NCBI GenBank assembly: GCA_002420105.1
Contig: DIHJ01000110.1
Coordinates: forward strand, 296-8,126
Source of the DNA: Nitrospira sp. UBA5699
GTDB taxonomy: Bacteria; Nitrospirota; Nitrospiria; Nitrospirales; Nitrospiraceae
Reading direction: 5' to 3'
Length of the DNA: 7,831 bases
The notes under the pieces were generated by a model. That model saw only the letters and a program-made list of their open reading frames with translations, made no database searches and had not been told where the DNA came from. Below are positions 1-6,505 of this stretch, piece after piece (position 1 is the stretch's first letter; each line of letters begins with the position of its first letter). A program made the position numbers and the translations under genes.

Positions 1-251
1 CCCTTGATCTCGGAGATCTTGCGCTCGAACGGCTTGGTGAGTTGCTCTTCGACGACCTTCGCGGAGGCGCCGGGGAACGCCAGCCACACGTCGGCCATGG
101 GCACGACGATCTGGGGCTCTTCTTCGCGCGGGGTGGCCACGATCGCCAGCAGGCCGAGCAGCAGCGCCCCCAGCATGATCAGCGGGGTCAGTTTGCTGCC
201 GATGAACAGCGCGGCGATCCGGCCGCTGAGCCCGGGGCGATAATCCGTCAT
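1..251 (-). CDS. RND efflux pump inner-membrane subunit, N-terminal fragment
   Basis: Partial gene: the start is in the window and the rest runs off the left edge (83 codons visible). The protein begins MTDYRPGLSGRIAALFIGSK, followed by a hydrophobic first membrane helix (about residues 21-38) and then a periplasmic stretch with TPREEEPQ and FPGASAKVVEEQLTKPFE. This is the typical N-terminus of AcrB/HAE-type resistance-nodulation-division transporters, where the TM1-to-porter-domain segment reads 'P.EE.P.I..P...V...FPGAS...VE..V..PIE'. The ATG at 251 is the only good start: an in-frame TGA lies two codons upstream. No strong ribosome binding site is visible. It lies 94 nt downstream of the periplasmic adaptor gene on the same strand, the usual adaptor-pump operon order. 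Such pumps use the proton gradient to export drugs, metals or other substrates; the substrate cannot be read from this fragment. Confidence 0.9.
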   Translation of the reverse strand, partial: MTDYRPGLSGRIAALFIGSKLTPLIMLGALLLGLLAIVATPREEEPQIVVPMADVWLAFPGASAKVVEEQLTKPFERKISEIK

Positions 252-345
252 GCGTCATTCGCAAGCAGGGAAACGGTCATTTTGTAGCGTTTGCAGAGAT
301 TCAATCTTCCCTCGATTGACGGCTGACGCATGATGATGGACGCCT

Positions 346-1380
346 TTACTTTGGTGACGCCACCGCATCGACCATCTGCACTTTTCCGCCGTCGACGCCG
401 CGCGCGCCTTCCAACAGCACCCGTTCACCCGCATTCACGCCGGAGAGGATTTCGACCTGCCGCTCGAACCGCCGGCCGATCTTGACCCACCGGAGCCGGG
501 CGATCTCGTCCGGCCCGACCACGAACAGGCTCGTCAGTTCGCCGCGCTCGACGACCGCCGACGCGGGCACCAGCAAGGTCTGCGCGGATCCTTTGTCCAG
601 CTGGAACCGGCCGAACATGCCGGATTTGAGTCCCGGCGTCTCCGGCAGATCCACCTTGACCATAAACGTATGGGTCTGCGGGTCGCCGGCCGACAGAATC
701 TTGCTGACGGTCCCCGTCAACCTGTGCGGACCCAGGGCGTCGATGAGTACGGCAATCCTGTCGCCCCGCGAGATGGATTTCAGGTCGCCTTCCGCCACCG
801 TAGCTTCAAGGCGCAACTGCTGCGGGTCTTCCATCTTGAGCAACGGCTGGCCGGGCGAAGCCAGTTCCCCCGCTTCCACCAGTTTGTCCGTGATTACCCC
901 GTCGAACGGCGCTTTCACGGCGGTGTAACTGAGTTGCGCCAGCACCGCGTTGCGGTTGGCCTCCGCCACCTTGTAGGCGCGGGTCGCATTTTCCATTTCC
1001 TGTTTCGAGACCGCGTCCTGACGATACAGCGTCTTCATGCGGGTGAGCTGCGCCTTCGCATTTTCGACTTCCGCCCCGGCCCGCGCCAGGTCGGCCCGCA
1101 CGTCGCGGTTGTCCAGCTGGATCAGGAGCTGCCCTTTCTTCACCTGAGTGCCTTCCCGGACCAGCAGCTTGTCGATCGTGCCCTGGATGCGGCTGGAGAG
1201 CGTCGCCTGGAAGATGGGAGTGACCTGGCCGGTCACTTCGACGCGAATGGGAACCTGGGCCGGCGTGATATCCACCACCGCGGCCTGGATGGTCGTTTTC
1301 GGGGAAGCCGACACCGCGGGGGGCTCCTCCTTGGAGCCGCACCCGCTCAGCAGGAGTATGGCAAGCAGCAATCGTGTCAC
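346..1380 (-). CDS. RND efflux periplasmic adaptor (membrane fusion protein), lipoprotein
   Basis: 344 residues, normal length for HlyD/AcrA-type adaptors. The N-terminus carries a lipoprotein signal with lipobox LSGC (Cys14), so the mature protein should be lipid-anchored in the periplasm. Visible domains: first half of the lipoyl/barrel-sandwich fold at about residues 55-92 (SRIQGTIDKLLVREGTQVKKGQLLIQLD), alpha-helical hairpin at about 93-145, second lipoyl half at about 150-185 (YTAVKAPFDGVITDKLVEAGE), then beta-barrel and membrane-proximal domains to the C-terminus (LLVPASAVVERG near 265-280). The start codon is GTG; there is no in-frame ATG upstream before a TAA, and a GGGG stretch sits about 8 nt upstream. 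The adaptor bridges the inner-membrane pump encoded next (start at 251) and an outer-membrane channel not seen here. Substrate unknown. Confidence 0.93.
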   Translation of the reverse strand: MTRLLLAILLLSGCGSKEEPPAVSASPKTTIQAAVVDITPAQVPIRVEVTGQVTPIFQATLSSRIQGTIDKLLVREGTQVKKGQLLIQLDNRDVRADLARAGAEVENAKAQLTRMKTLYRQDAVSKQEMENATRAYKVAEANRNAVLAQLSYTAVKAPFDGVITDKLVEAGELASPGQPLLKMEDPQQLRLEATVAEGDLKSISRGDRIAVLIDALGPHRLTGTVSKILSAGDPQTHTFMVKVDLPETPGLKSGMFGRFQLDKGSAQTLLVPASAVVERGELTSLFVVGPDEIARLRWVKIGRRFERQVEILSGVNAGERVLLEGARGVDGGKVQMVDAVASPK

Positions 1381-1516
1381 TGATCCGGTCCCCGTCGGAG
1401 CGATGTTCTCTTAATCATGCGAGAACGTCAATGCCGATCACAGGCTCCGCGCCGATGGCCACCGCATCCGCGCGCGTGTTGAGTTTCGCCGGCCGCGCCG
1501 GGGGGCCCGAGGCGCC

Positions 1517-2065
1517 TCATTCGACGCCTTCGGCTGCTTGGACATGGTCCTCGCATCGATCCGGTGGACGGGATTCCGTCGTGCTGCCGTCCTCCCATTT
1601 CCCCCGCCTGGCTCCCAGCTGCCGGAGCAGACATTCGGCTGTCGCGAGCAATTCCTCCAAGCGACGGTCCGGTGTCGCGCCATAGTGGGCTCGATCGAAG
1701 ATGGGGATTTGCAGACAGACCTCGGCCCGGTATTCGCGCTCCGGGGAGTAAATGATACGGTGCATCGGCGGATCCGGATGCCGGCAGGGTTTCAGGAGAT
1801 CCAACGATTGAAAGAACACGCGGCAAAGACCGTGCAGATCCCTCACCAGTTCATGCAACTCGGGATCTTCGCCGGACGGCAGGTGCCTGGGATCCTGAAA
1901 GGCCGCGTAGAGATTCAGCTGGAATCCGATCCGGACAATCCGGCCCGACCCGTCGTTGACGTAGAACGGGTCGTGATCGAAACAGACCTTGCGTCCGAGG
2001 ATCACGTCGCGCAAAGCCCGCTCGCTGGGAAAGGCGCCGTCGAGAACGAGCGGAATCGTCATCAT
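1517..2065 (-). CDS. Hypothetical protein of 182 residues, family not recognised
   Basis: I do not recognise this protein. It is judged real because it follows a GGGAG ribosome binding site, sits in line with its neighbours (39 nt after the DUF2892 gene), and has a soluble, balanced composition without the Arg/Pro/Gly excess of shadow frames. There is no signal peptide or membrane helix. It has six cysteines (28, 81, 94, 117, 145, 171), too scattered for an obvious metal site, and acidic helical stretches (about 66-92 and 133-152). Two ATGs are adjacent (2065 and 2062); the second has better spacing (6 nt) from GGGAG, so translation may start one codon later. The last 25 or so residues look disordered. 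The overlapping frames at 1428-1826 and 1438-1683 look like shadows. It may belong to the respiratory operon upstream, but nothing in the sequence states a role. Confidence 0.7.
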   Translation of the reverse strand: MMTIPLVLDGAFPSERALRDVILGRKVCFDHDPFYVNDGSGRIVRIGFQLNLYAAFQDPRHLPSGEDPELHELVRDLHGLCRVFFQSLDLLKPCRHPDPPMHRIIYSPEREYRAEVCLQIPIFDRAHYGATPDRRLEELLATAECLLRQLGARRGKWEDGSTTESRPPDRCEDHVQAAEGVE

Positions 2066-2104
2066 CGGCTCCCGATCATGGCCGCCGGCGACTCCGTCAT
2101 CCTG

Positions 2105-2293
2105 CTACTCCTGCACGCCCAGCTTCCGCAACAACGCCATCATCGGGCACCAGCCGGTAAAGGCCGACTGGATCAGGTTGACGGCCACGAAGGCGGCAAA
2201 ATAGTTCCAGTAGGGGTGCACCGTCGCGCCCAGAAACAGCGCCAGCAGCACAAACACCCCGGCGATCAACCGCAACAGTTCATTGAGTTTCAT
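2105..2293 (-). CDS. DUF2892 (YgaP-like) small inner-membrane protein
   Basis: 62 residues, the normal size for this family. It starts MKLNELLRLIAGVFVLLALF and has two hydrophobic segments (about residues 8-24 and 30-45), then the family signature near the C-terminus, FTGWCPMMALLRKLGV (Cys49), matching the usual 'TG.CP...LL.KLG' ending of DUF2892 proteins. The start is fixed by a strong AGGAGGAG ribosome binding site 4-5 nt before the ATG. A longer open frame extends upstream through the cytochrome b gene but is out of frame with it and is not the protein. DUF2892 domains are often fused to or encoded beside rhodaneses and other sulfur-handling proteins; the exact function is unknown. Here it lies 65 nt downstream of the cytochrome b/c gene and only a few genes from an SQR, which fits a sulfur context. 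Confidence 0.88.
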   Translation of the reverse strand: MKLNELLRLIAGVFVLLALFLGATVHPYWNYFAAFVAVNLIQSAFTGWCPMMALLRKLGVQE

Positions 2294-2358
2294 GGGTCTC
2301 CTCCTGTTCGTTTCTGCTTGTGGGAGGCATGGCCGGGACAAAGGATTCGCCGGGCTTG

Positions 2359-3684
2359 TTACGGCGCTTTCTTCAGGCTGAGCATATAGCTCGTCAGGTC
2401 GTTCAACTGCTGGTCGGTCAGGGGAAATTTCGGCATGAAGGAGCCGGGCGAGACCGACTGCGGGTCCTTGAAGTGTCTGTTGTGCCAGTCCCGATCGGGC
2501 CTCACATCCCCCACATAGGACAGATCCGGCGCGACCGCCCCGCCCTCTCCGTGAATGCGATGGCACCCCGCGCAGCCGAACTCCGCATAGAGCGCCTTCC
2601 CCCTGGCCACCGCCGGATCGGCCCGGGGAACCGCATAGAGATTCTTGATCGAGAGGCCGAGCAGCGACAACACCACGGCGAGAAACAGCGCGCCGGCACC
2701 CAGGGCCACCGGCCGCCTGATCGGGTTGCGGGCGGGATTGCGGTCGATGAACGGCCAGAGGAACATGACGAGAACGACGGCCGCCGGCAGAATCCAGGTC
2801 GCGAGCGGCTCCAGAGGCCCGTGCACGTATTTGAGCAACTCGTAATAGAAGAGGAAATACCATTCGGGCACCGGAACGAAACTCGTGTCCGAAGGATCGG
2901 CCTTGTCCGTCAAGGGGAGCGGTATCGCCAGCGCCGCCGCCGCGACGAGCAGAAACGCGCAGAAGATCGCGACCGCGTCCATGTACACCTGGCGCGGATA
3001 GAACGTTTCGCTGCCCAGGGTCGCCCGCTCGTCGGTCCAGGGGCCGGCCGGCCCGACCCGCCGCAGAATGAAGAGATGGAGGGCGATGAGCCCGACGATC
3101 AACGCGGGAAGGAACAGGACATGGACCGCGAAGAAACGGGACAGCGTGAGCGCGCCCAGCACCTCCCCGCCCCGCATCACTTTCATCAGAAACTCGCCGA
3201 CGAGCGGCACCGTTCCCACCATGTTGATGCCGATGCGGGTCGCCCAGTAGGCCGTTTGATCCCAGGGGAGAAGATAGCCGGTGAAGGCGAAGGCCATGAC
3301 GATGAGAAAGAGCAGGACGCCGGCCATCCACATCGCTTCACGCGGCGGCTTGTAGGCGCCGTACAGAAACGCCTGCAACATATGGAGGCCGATCGCCACG
3401 ACCATCGCGGACGCGCCCCAGTGATGGAGTCCCCGTACGAACGCGCCGAACGTCACCTCCGATTCGATGAACCGAACGCTGTCGTATGCATGGTCCGGCG
3501 TCGGCGCGTAGTAGACGGCGAGGAACATGCCGGTGACGGCCTGCAGGACGAACAGGAACAGGGTCACCGAACCGAACACGTAGATCCAACTCGCGCCGCC
3601 CGGAATGGGCTCGTCGAGGAGCGTCTTTTCGACCGGCTTGAGATTCAGCCGGCTGTCGAGCCACCCGTAAATTCGAGATGCCAT
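2359..3684 (-). CDS. Cytochrome b (b6/subunit IV type) fused to C-terminal cytochrome c
   Basis: 441 residues: core subunit of a quinol:cytochrome c oxidoreductase (complex III type) in the inner membrane. About seven membrane helices can be placed (near 33-56, 80-105, 117-140, 181-207, 233-255, 295-312, 325-345), the number expected for cytochrome b6 (4) plus subunit IV (3). Heme b ligands are H87/H101 and H188/H203; the 14/15 spacing is the b6f pattern, not the 14/14 pattern of bc1. The quinol-oxidation motif PEWY is at 273-276. After the last helix comes a cytochrome c domain with CAGCH (371-375) and probable distal ligand M417, which would replace cytochrome c1 or f. The b6 cysteine that binds the extra heme (ci/cn) appears to be Val36 in the equivalent IYVFG segment. 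GGAGGTG precedes the ATG. The gene follows the Rieske gene after 112 nt. Confidence 0.95.
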   Translation of the reverse strand: MASRIYGWLDSRLNLKPVEKTLLDEPIPGGASWIYVFGSVTLFLFVLQAVTGMFLAVYYAPTPDHAYDSVRFIESEVTFGAFVRGLHHWGASAMVVAIGLHMLQAFLYGAYKPPREAMWMAGVLLFLIVMAFAFTGYLLPWDQTAYWATRIGINMVGTVPLVGEFLMKVMRGGEVLGALTLSRFFAVHVLFLPALIVGLIALHLFILRRVGPAGPWTDERATLGSETFYPRQVYMDAVAIFCAFLLVAAAALAIPLPLTDKADPSDTSFVPVPEWYFLFYYELLKYVHGPLEPLATWILPAAVVLVMFLWPFIDRNPARNPIRRPVALGAGALFLAVVLSLLGLSIKNLYAVPRADPAVARGKALYAEFGCAGCHRIHGEGGAVAPDLSYVGDVRPDRDWHNRHFKDPQSVSPGSFMPKFPLTDQQLNDLTSYMLSLKKAP

Positions 3685-3725
3685 GCCACCTCCGGTGTCC
3701 GCTCACTCACGAAACGAGCGCGACG

Positions 3726-3783
3726 GGCGGGAATCGCGAGAAACGCATCCGGCACGTTTCGCGCATTTCGCGCAAGTCCCGCC
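3726..3783. repeat. Nested inverted repeat with a 9-bp tandem repeat between Rieske and cytochrome b genes
   Basis: The 112-nt spacer between the Rieske stop and the cytochrome b start contains an outer 7-bp perfect stem (GGCGGGA at 3726-3732 with TCCCGCC at 3777-3783) and an inner 6-bp perfect stem (GAAACG at 3740-3745 with CGTTTC at 3755-3760). Overlapping the right half is a perfect tandem duplication of TTTCGCGCA (3757-3774). In the mRNA this could form a branched hairpin inside the operon and tune stability or the relative yield of the two subunits. It may also be a copy of a genome-wide intergenic repeat. Function is inferred only. Confidence 0.55.
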
Positions 3784-3796
3784 ATTCTCGCCGCAG

Positions 3797-4348
3797 TTAC
3801 AGTTCCACCCGCTGCGCGATCCCTGACTTGAATTCCTTGAAGATCACCAGCAGGCGGCCGTTCTCGACCTTGGCCGGCAGGGGATCCAACGGGCGCGGGG
3901 CCGGCCCGGCCACGACCTGCCCCTCAAGGTCGAACACGCTTCCGTGACAGGGACATTTGAACTGCTTCTCGCCGCCGGCCCAGTGGTAGCCGCACCCGAG
4001 ATGCGTGCACATCGGCGCGAAGACGCTTACCTGGCCGTCCGGCCGCTTCACCGCCCAGACGGCTTTCTGAAACCGGCTTTCCAGGTAGCCGTCCCTGCTG
4101 GTCGTCACGTGGTCGAGCTGCTTCGGTTCCCCCTCCGGCAGCTCGTCGAGGGCCCCGACGTCCACCCACTGGGGCTCCCGCCGCTTCAGCGCCGGAGAAA
4201 TCACGTAACCGGTCAGCGGGACGGCCAGTCCGAGACCGATGAGACCGGCCAGCCCCGTCGTCACCCATCGGAAAAACGTGCGCCGCGAGCCGACGGGGGT
4301 ATGGAATCCCGCCCCGCCCTCGACGGAGGGATCTCGTTCGCCGCTCAT
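3797..4348 (-). CDS. Rieske [2Fe-2S] iron-sulfur protein of the cytochrome bc complex
   Basis: 183 residues, normal for bacterial Rieske proteins. The N-terminal region has a twin-arginine motif SRRTFF (21-26) followed by one hydrophobic helix (about 31-51), as expected for Tat-exported, membrane-anchored Rieske subunits. The cluster-binding boxes are intact: CTHLGC (114-119; ligands C114, H116, disulfide C119) and CPCHGS (132-137; ligands C132 and H135, disulfide C134), followed by the usual GPAPRPL proline loop (148-154). It takes one electron from quinol at the Qo site of the cytochrome b encoded downstream and passes it to the fused cytochrome c. The ATG begins 1 nt after the TAG of the SQR gene, so the two are probably translationally coupled; GGAG lies within the end of the SQR reading frame. 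Confidence 0.96.
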   Translation of the reverse strand: MSGERDPSVEGGAGFHTPVGSRRTFFRWVTTGLAGLIGLGLAVPLTGYVISPALKRREPQWVDVGALDELPEGEPKQLDHVTTSRDGYLESRFQKAVWAVKRPDGQVSVFAPMCTHLGCGYHWAGGEKQFKCPCHGSVFDLEGQVVAGPAPRPLDPLPAKVENGRLLVIFKEFKSGIAQRVEL

Positions 4349-4349
4349 C

Positions 4350-5591
4350 CTACGACTCCAACTTCTTGATGCCCATGGCCTTGAGGATGGCCTTCTCGAA
4401 GAACGGCTCGCTCACGCCTCTCTTCATTTTCATGAGGAAGTATTTTTCGAGCGCGATCTTCGCCAGATGCACCCATTTGCCCTTCTTGGCCCAGGTGACG
4501 TTGCGCGGCGCCATTTGCGGAAGCGCCACGAACGCCATGCCGGTGTCCCCCATGTCGGCGAGACAGATCGCGTTCCAGGTGGCGGTGTCCTTCTTGGCGT
4601 TGTTCTCGATGTCGGCGTTGATGTTGTGCACCGCCGCCGAGACCATCGACTCGATCATGTAGCCGGTTTTCGGGGCGCCGGTCGGCACGGGCGTCTGTTC
4701 GACCGGGGGAATCGCCACGCAGACGCCCACCGCATAGATGTTCTTGTACTTGGGATTGGCCTGGTAGGCGTCGATGTTCACGAAGCCCTTGGGATTGCAC
4801 AGACCCGGCGTCCCCGCCACCGCGTCGACTCCCGCGAAGGGCGGGATGATCATCGAGTAGCGGAAGGGCACTTCCTGGCCGTCTTCGAGCAGCATCTTCC
4901 CCGGCTGCACTTCCTTGATCGCCTGGTTGTGGATCGGCTTGATCGAATGCTCGGCGAATTCGTCCTCCATCAGCCGCCGCGACTTGCCGACGCCGGCCAG
5001 TCCCATATGGCCGATATAGGGCTCCGGCGTCACGAAGTAGATCGGCACCTTCTTGCGGAGTTTCTTCCGGCGCAGATCCGCGTCGATGATGAACGCCATC
5101 TCATAGGCCGGCCCGAAGCAGGAGGCCCCTTGCGCCGCGCCGATCACGACCGGGCCGGGATCCTTCAAAAAGCTCTGATAGGCGCCCCATGCCTGTTCCG
5201 CATGATCGACGTTGCAGACCGATTGGGTGAACCCGCTGGGCCCGAGGCCCGGCACCGCGCCGAAATTCAGCTTGGGACCGGTGGCGATGATCAGGTAGTC
5301 GTACGGCACTTCGCCCTTGGCCGTGATCACCCGGTTCTGCTCCGGCTCGATCCGGTCCGCCGAGGCATGGACGAACTCGATCCCCTTCTTTTCCAGCACG
5401 GGCCCCAGCGCGAAGCTGATGTCCTTGCGTTTGCGCCACCCGACCGCCACCCAGGGATTCGACGGCACGAAGTGGAACGAATCCACGTTCGAGATCACCG
5501 TCACCTGATGCTTCTTGTCCAGCAACGCCCGCGCTTCATAAGCCGCCGGCAGTCCACCGATTGATGCGCCGATGATTGCGATCCGTGCCAT
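4350..5591 (-). CDS. sqr: Sulfide:quinone oxidoreductase (SQR), FAD-dependent
   Basis: 413 residues, a peripheral inner-membrane flavoprotein that oxidises sulfide to polysulfide/sulfur and reduces quinone. An FAD-binding Rossmann motif GASIGG is at 8-13, with a second dinucleotide-fold segment ending in YLIIATGPKL (99-108). Cys126 and Cys158 are 32 residues apart, the same spacing as redox-active Cys128/Cys160 of Acidithiobacillus ferrooxidans SQR. Cys343 in NAICLADMGD matches the position of its third catalytic cysteine (Cys356). PVPTGAPKTGYMIESM (301-316), near the flavin/quinone site, is typical. The C-terminal 40 residues are amphipathic helices (WVHLAKIALEKYF and GVSEPFFEKAILKAMGI) that anchor SQR to the membrane. 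There is no signal peptide, as usual for SQR. Start supported by AAAGGAGG 4 nt upstream. A flavocytochrome c sulfide dehydrogenase is the alternative but lacks this tail and third cysteine. Confidence 0.9.
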   Translation of the reverse strand: MARIAIIGASIGGLPAAYEARALLDKKHQVTVISNVDSFHFVPSNPWVAVGWRKRKDISFALGPVLEKKGIEFVHASADRIEPEQNRVITAKGEVPYDYLIIATGPKLNFGAVPGLGPSGFTQSVCNVDHAEQAWGAYQSFLKDPGPVVIGAAQGASCFGPAYEMAFIIDADLRRKKLRKKVPIYFVTPEPYIGHMGLAGVGKSRRLMEDEFAEHSIKPIHNQAIKEVQPGKMLLEDGQEVPFRYSMIIPPFAGVDAVAGTPGLCNPKGFVNIDAYQANPKYKNIYAVGVCVAIPPVEQTPVPTGAPKTGYMIESMVSAAVHNINADIENNAKKDTATWNAICLADMGDTGMAFVALPQMAPRNVTWAKKGKWVHLAKIALEKYFLMKMKRGVSEPFFEKAILKAMGIKKLES

Positions 5592-5609
5592 AACGCCTCC
5601 TTTCCCATG

Positions 5610-5727
5610 AGCTGTCGGCGATCAGCGTGCCGCACTCAGCCATGAAGACAATCGGCCTGCTCGCCTCCACGCTTGAAACGTTGCGTGGGCATGAGTTTCA
5701 AAGCCGACCATTTGACGGCTGACAGCT
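5610..5727. repeat. Intergenic segment bounded by inverted AGCTGTC/GACAGCT arms
   Basis: The spacer between the cytochrome c and SQR genes is nearly filled by a segment whose ends are 7-bp perfect inverted repeats (AGCTGTC at 5610-5616, GACAGCT at 5721-5727). The right arm overlaps the cytochrome c stop codon. Inside is a second perfect 7-bp inverted repeat, TTGAAAC at 5673-5679 with GTTTCAA at 5695-5701. It could be a small non-autonomous repeat element or an RNA structure ahead of the SQR gene, where a promoter or leader would also be expected. I see no convincing -35/-10 pair. Confidence 0.4.
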
Positions 5728-6193
5728 ATCGGTCCACCCCGAATCGGTACAGATCATGACAGGTCGTGCAGCGGGCCGTCATGCTCGACACACGCTGGAG
5801 GATCTGTTGCGGGGTTTCCTGCTGCACGATCGCGTCAGCCAGCGCATCCATGTCGCGATGAATCGACATGCCCATCTGTTTGAACGGCAGCGGCAGCTTG
5901 GCCATGAGGGCCGGATTCACATCCGCCGCCATCGTCATGCCGGCCGCCCTGGCCGCGCCCTCCATGGACTTCCGATCCGGTTGCGATTCACCCAGCCCTC
6001 TGACGACGCCATCCACCGCCTTCAAGAGCTGCCGCATCTCGGCCAGGATCAGATCCCGCTCGCTTGCGGCCAACAGGATCTCGGTCCGCCCGTCCGCTCC
6101 GGGCTTCGTCCAACCGGCTACGAAGATCCAGACCGCCGTCGCCAGAGTGGCGATCCACAAGACTGCGACGGCGATGCATAGATTGCGTTTCAT
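5726..6193 (-). CDS. Membrane-anchored class II-like (cytochrome c'/c556-type) cytochrome c
   Basis: 155 residues. An N-terminal hydrophobic segment (about 5-27) has no clear signal-peptidase site, so it is probably an uncleaved anchor with the remainder in the periplasm. The single heme motif CTTCH lies at the very C-terminus (142-146, 9 residues from the end), the position typical of class II cytochromes (four-helix bundle, c'/c556), whose usual length is about 130-150. The rest is predicted mostly helical, with a methionine-rich central part (M86, M88, M97, M107, M109, M115) that could supply a sixth heme ligand. GGAG precedes the ATG by 6-7 nt. It lies 134 nt upstream of SQR on the same strand and could carry electrons to or from the bc complex or protect against NO. 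Its partner is not shown by the sequence. Confidence 0.82.
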   Translation of the reverse strand: MKRNLCIAVAVLWIATLATAVWIFVAGWTKPGADGRTEILLAASERDLILAEMRQLLKAVDGVVRGLGESQPDRKSMEGAARAAGMTMAADVNPALMAKLPLPFKQMGMSIHRDMDALADAIVQQETPQQILQRVSSMTARCTTCHDLYRFGVDR

Positions 6194-6501
6194 CCGAACT
6201 CCTCAACATGTCCTTCGACACGGCGTGCTCCGATCAGTCCGTCCCCCGACATCTTCGATCACACATCCGGGACGTACGAATCGCCACTACCATAAGCAAC
6301 GACAAACCAACGACGCAATACCATCGCCTCGTTCCGTTGCCTGGGCCGTCTGCAAGGAAGAAGCCCCCCGGGTCGTCATGAAACTTGCTTAGAAAAAATA
6401 ACGAGTTCCGGCACGAGAGCAGGAAAGAGCGTTCGTGCACAGGGGCGCCCGGCAACAGGGAGCGGAAGAGCGCTGTCGCAAAAGGCACCAGCGGGAATCC
6501 G
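6194..6501. other. 308-bp intergenic region between copD-like gene and cytochrome c gene
   Basis: No convincing gene is visible on either strand; open frames crossing it have shadow-like composition. On the minus strand, read toward the cytochrome c gene, it contains a T-run (plus-strand A6 at 6393-6398) and a weak candidate promoter, TTGCGT (complement of 6313-6318) and TATGGT (complement of 6289-6294) with an 18-nt spacer, about 95 nt before the cytochrome c start. The region is less GC-rich than the genes, as expected for a transcription start region that separates the 7548-6502 pair from the respiratory block. The promoter call is weak. Confidence 0.4.
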
Positions 6502-6505
6502 CTAG
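6480..6505 (-). terminator. Weak candidate terminator hairpin at the end of the copD-like gene
   Basis: Read on the minus strand, a stem of 7 pairs including one G-U (CTAGCGG with CCGCTGG, complement of 6505-6488, loop of 4) overlaps the stop codon and is followed after a few bases by TTTT (complement of 6480-6483). The stem is short and the T-run is brief and not immediately adjacent, so this may be coincidental. Confidence 0.25.

Noticed and set aside
301..319. TCAATC/GATTGA hairpin between the adaptor and pump genes
   Set aside because: Only 6 bp and AT-rich; too weak to call a terminator or regulatory site.
1428..1826. Minus-strand frames after and inside the 182-residue gene (also 1438-1683)
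   Set aside because: Arg/Gly/Pro-rich translations with no domain, overlapping a better candidate with a ribosome binding site.
2294..3331. Long minus-strand frame extending upstream of the DUF2892 gene
   Set aside because: It overlaps the cytochrome b gene in another frame; only the last 62 codons, after AGGAGGAG, form a real protein.
2320..3831. Long plus-strand open frame opposite cytochrome b
   Set aside because: It is antisense to a gene with clear heme ligands and PEWY; its translation is Arg/Gln/Glu/His-rich as expected of a shadow frame in GC-rich DNA.
4239..5564. 441-codon plus-strand open frame opposite SQR
   Set aside because: Antisense shadow rich in His, Arg and Asp with no recognisable domain; SQR on the other strand has motifs and a strong ribosome binding site.
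4350..5591. Flavocytochrome c sulfide dehydrogenase flavoprotein or NADH dehydrogenase II
   Set aside because: Three SQR-like cysteines, the C-terminal amphipathic anchor and absence of a signal peptide favour SQR.
6391..6436. T-run on the minus strand considered as terminator of the CopD-like gene
   Set aside because: The nearest stem (GCACGA/TCGTGC) has a long loop and is separated from the T-run by about 12 nt.
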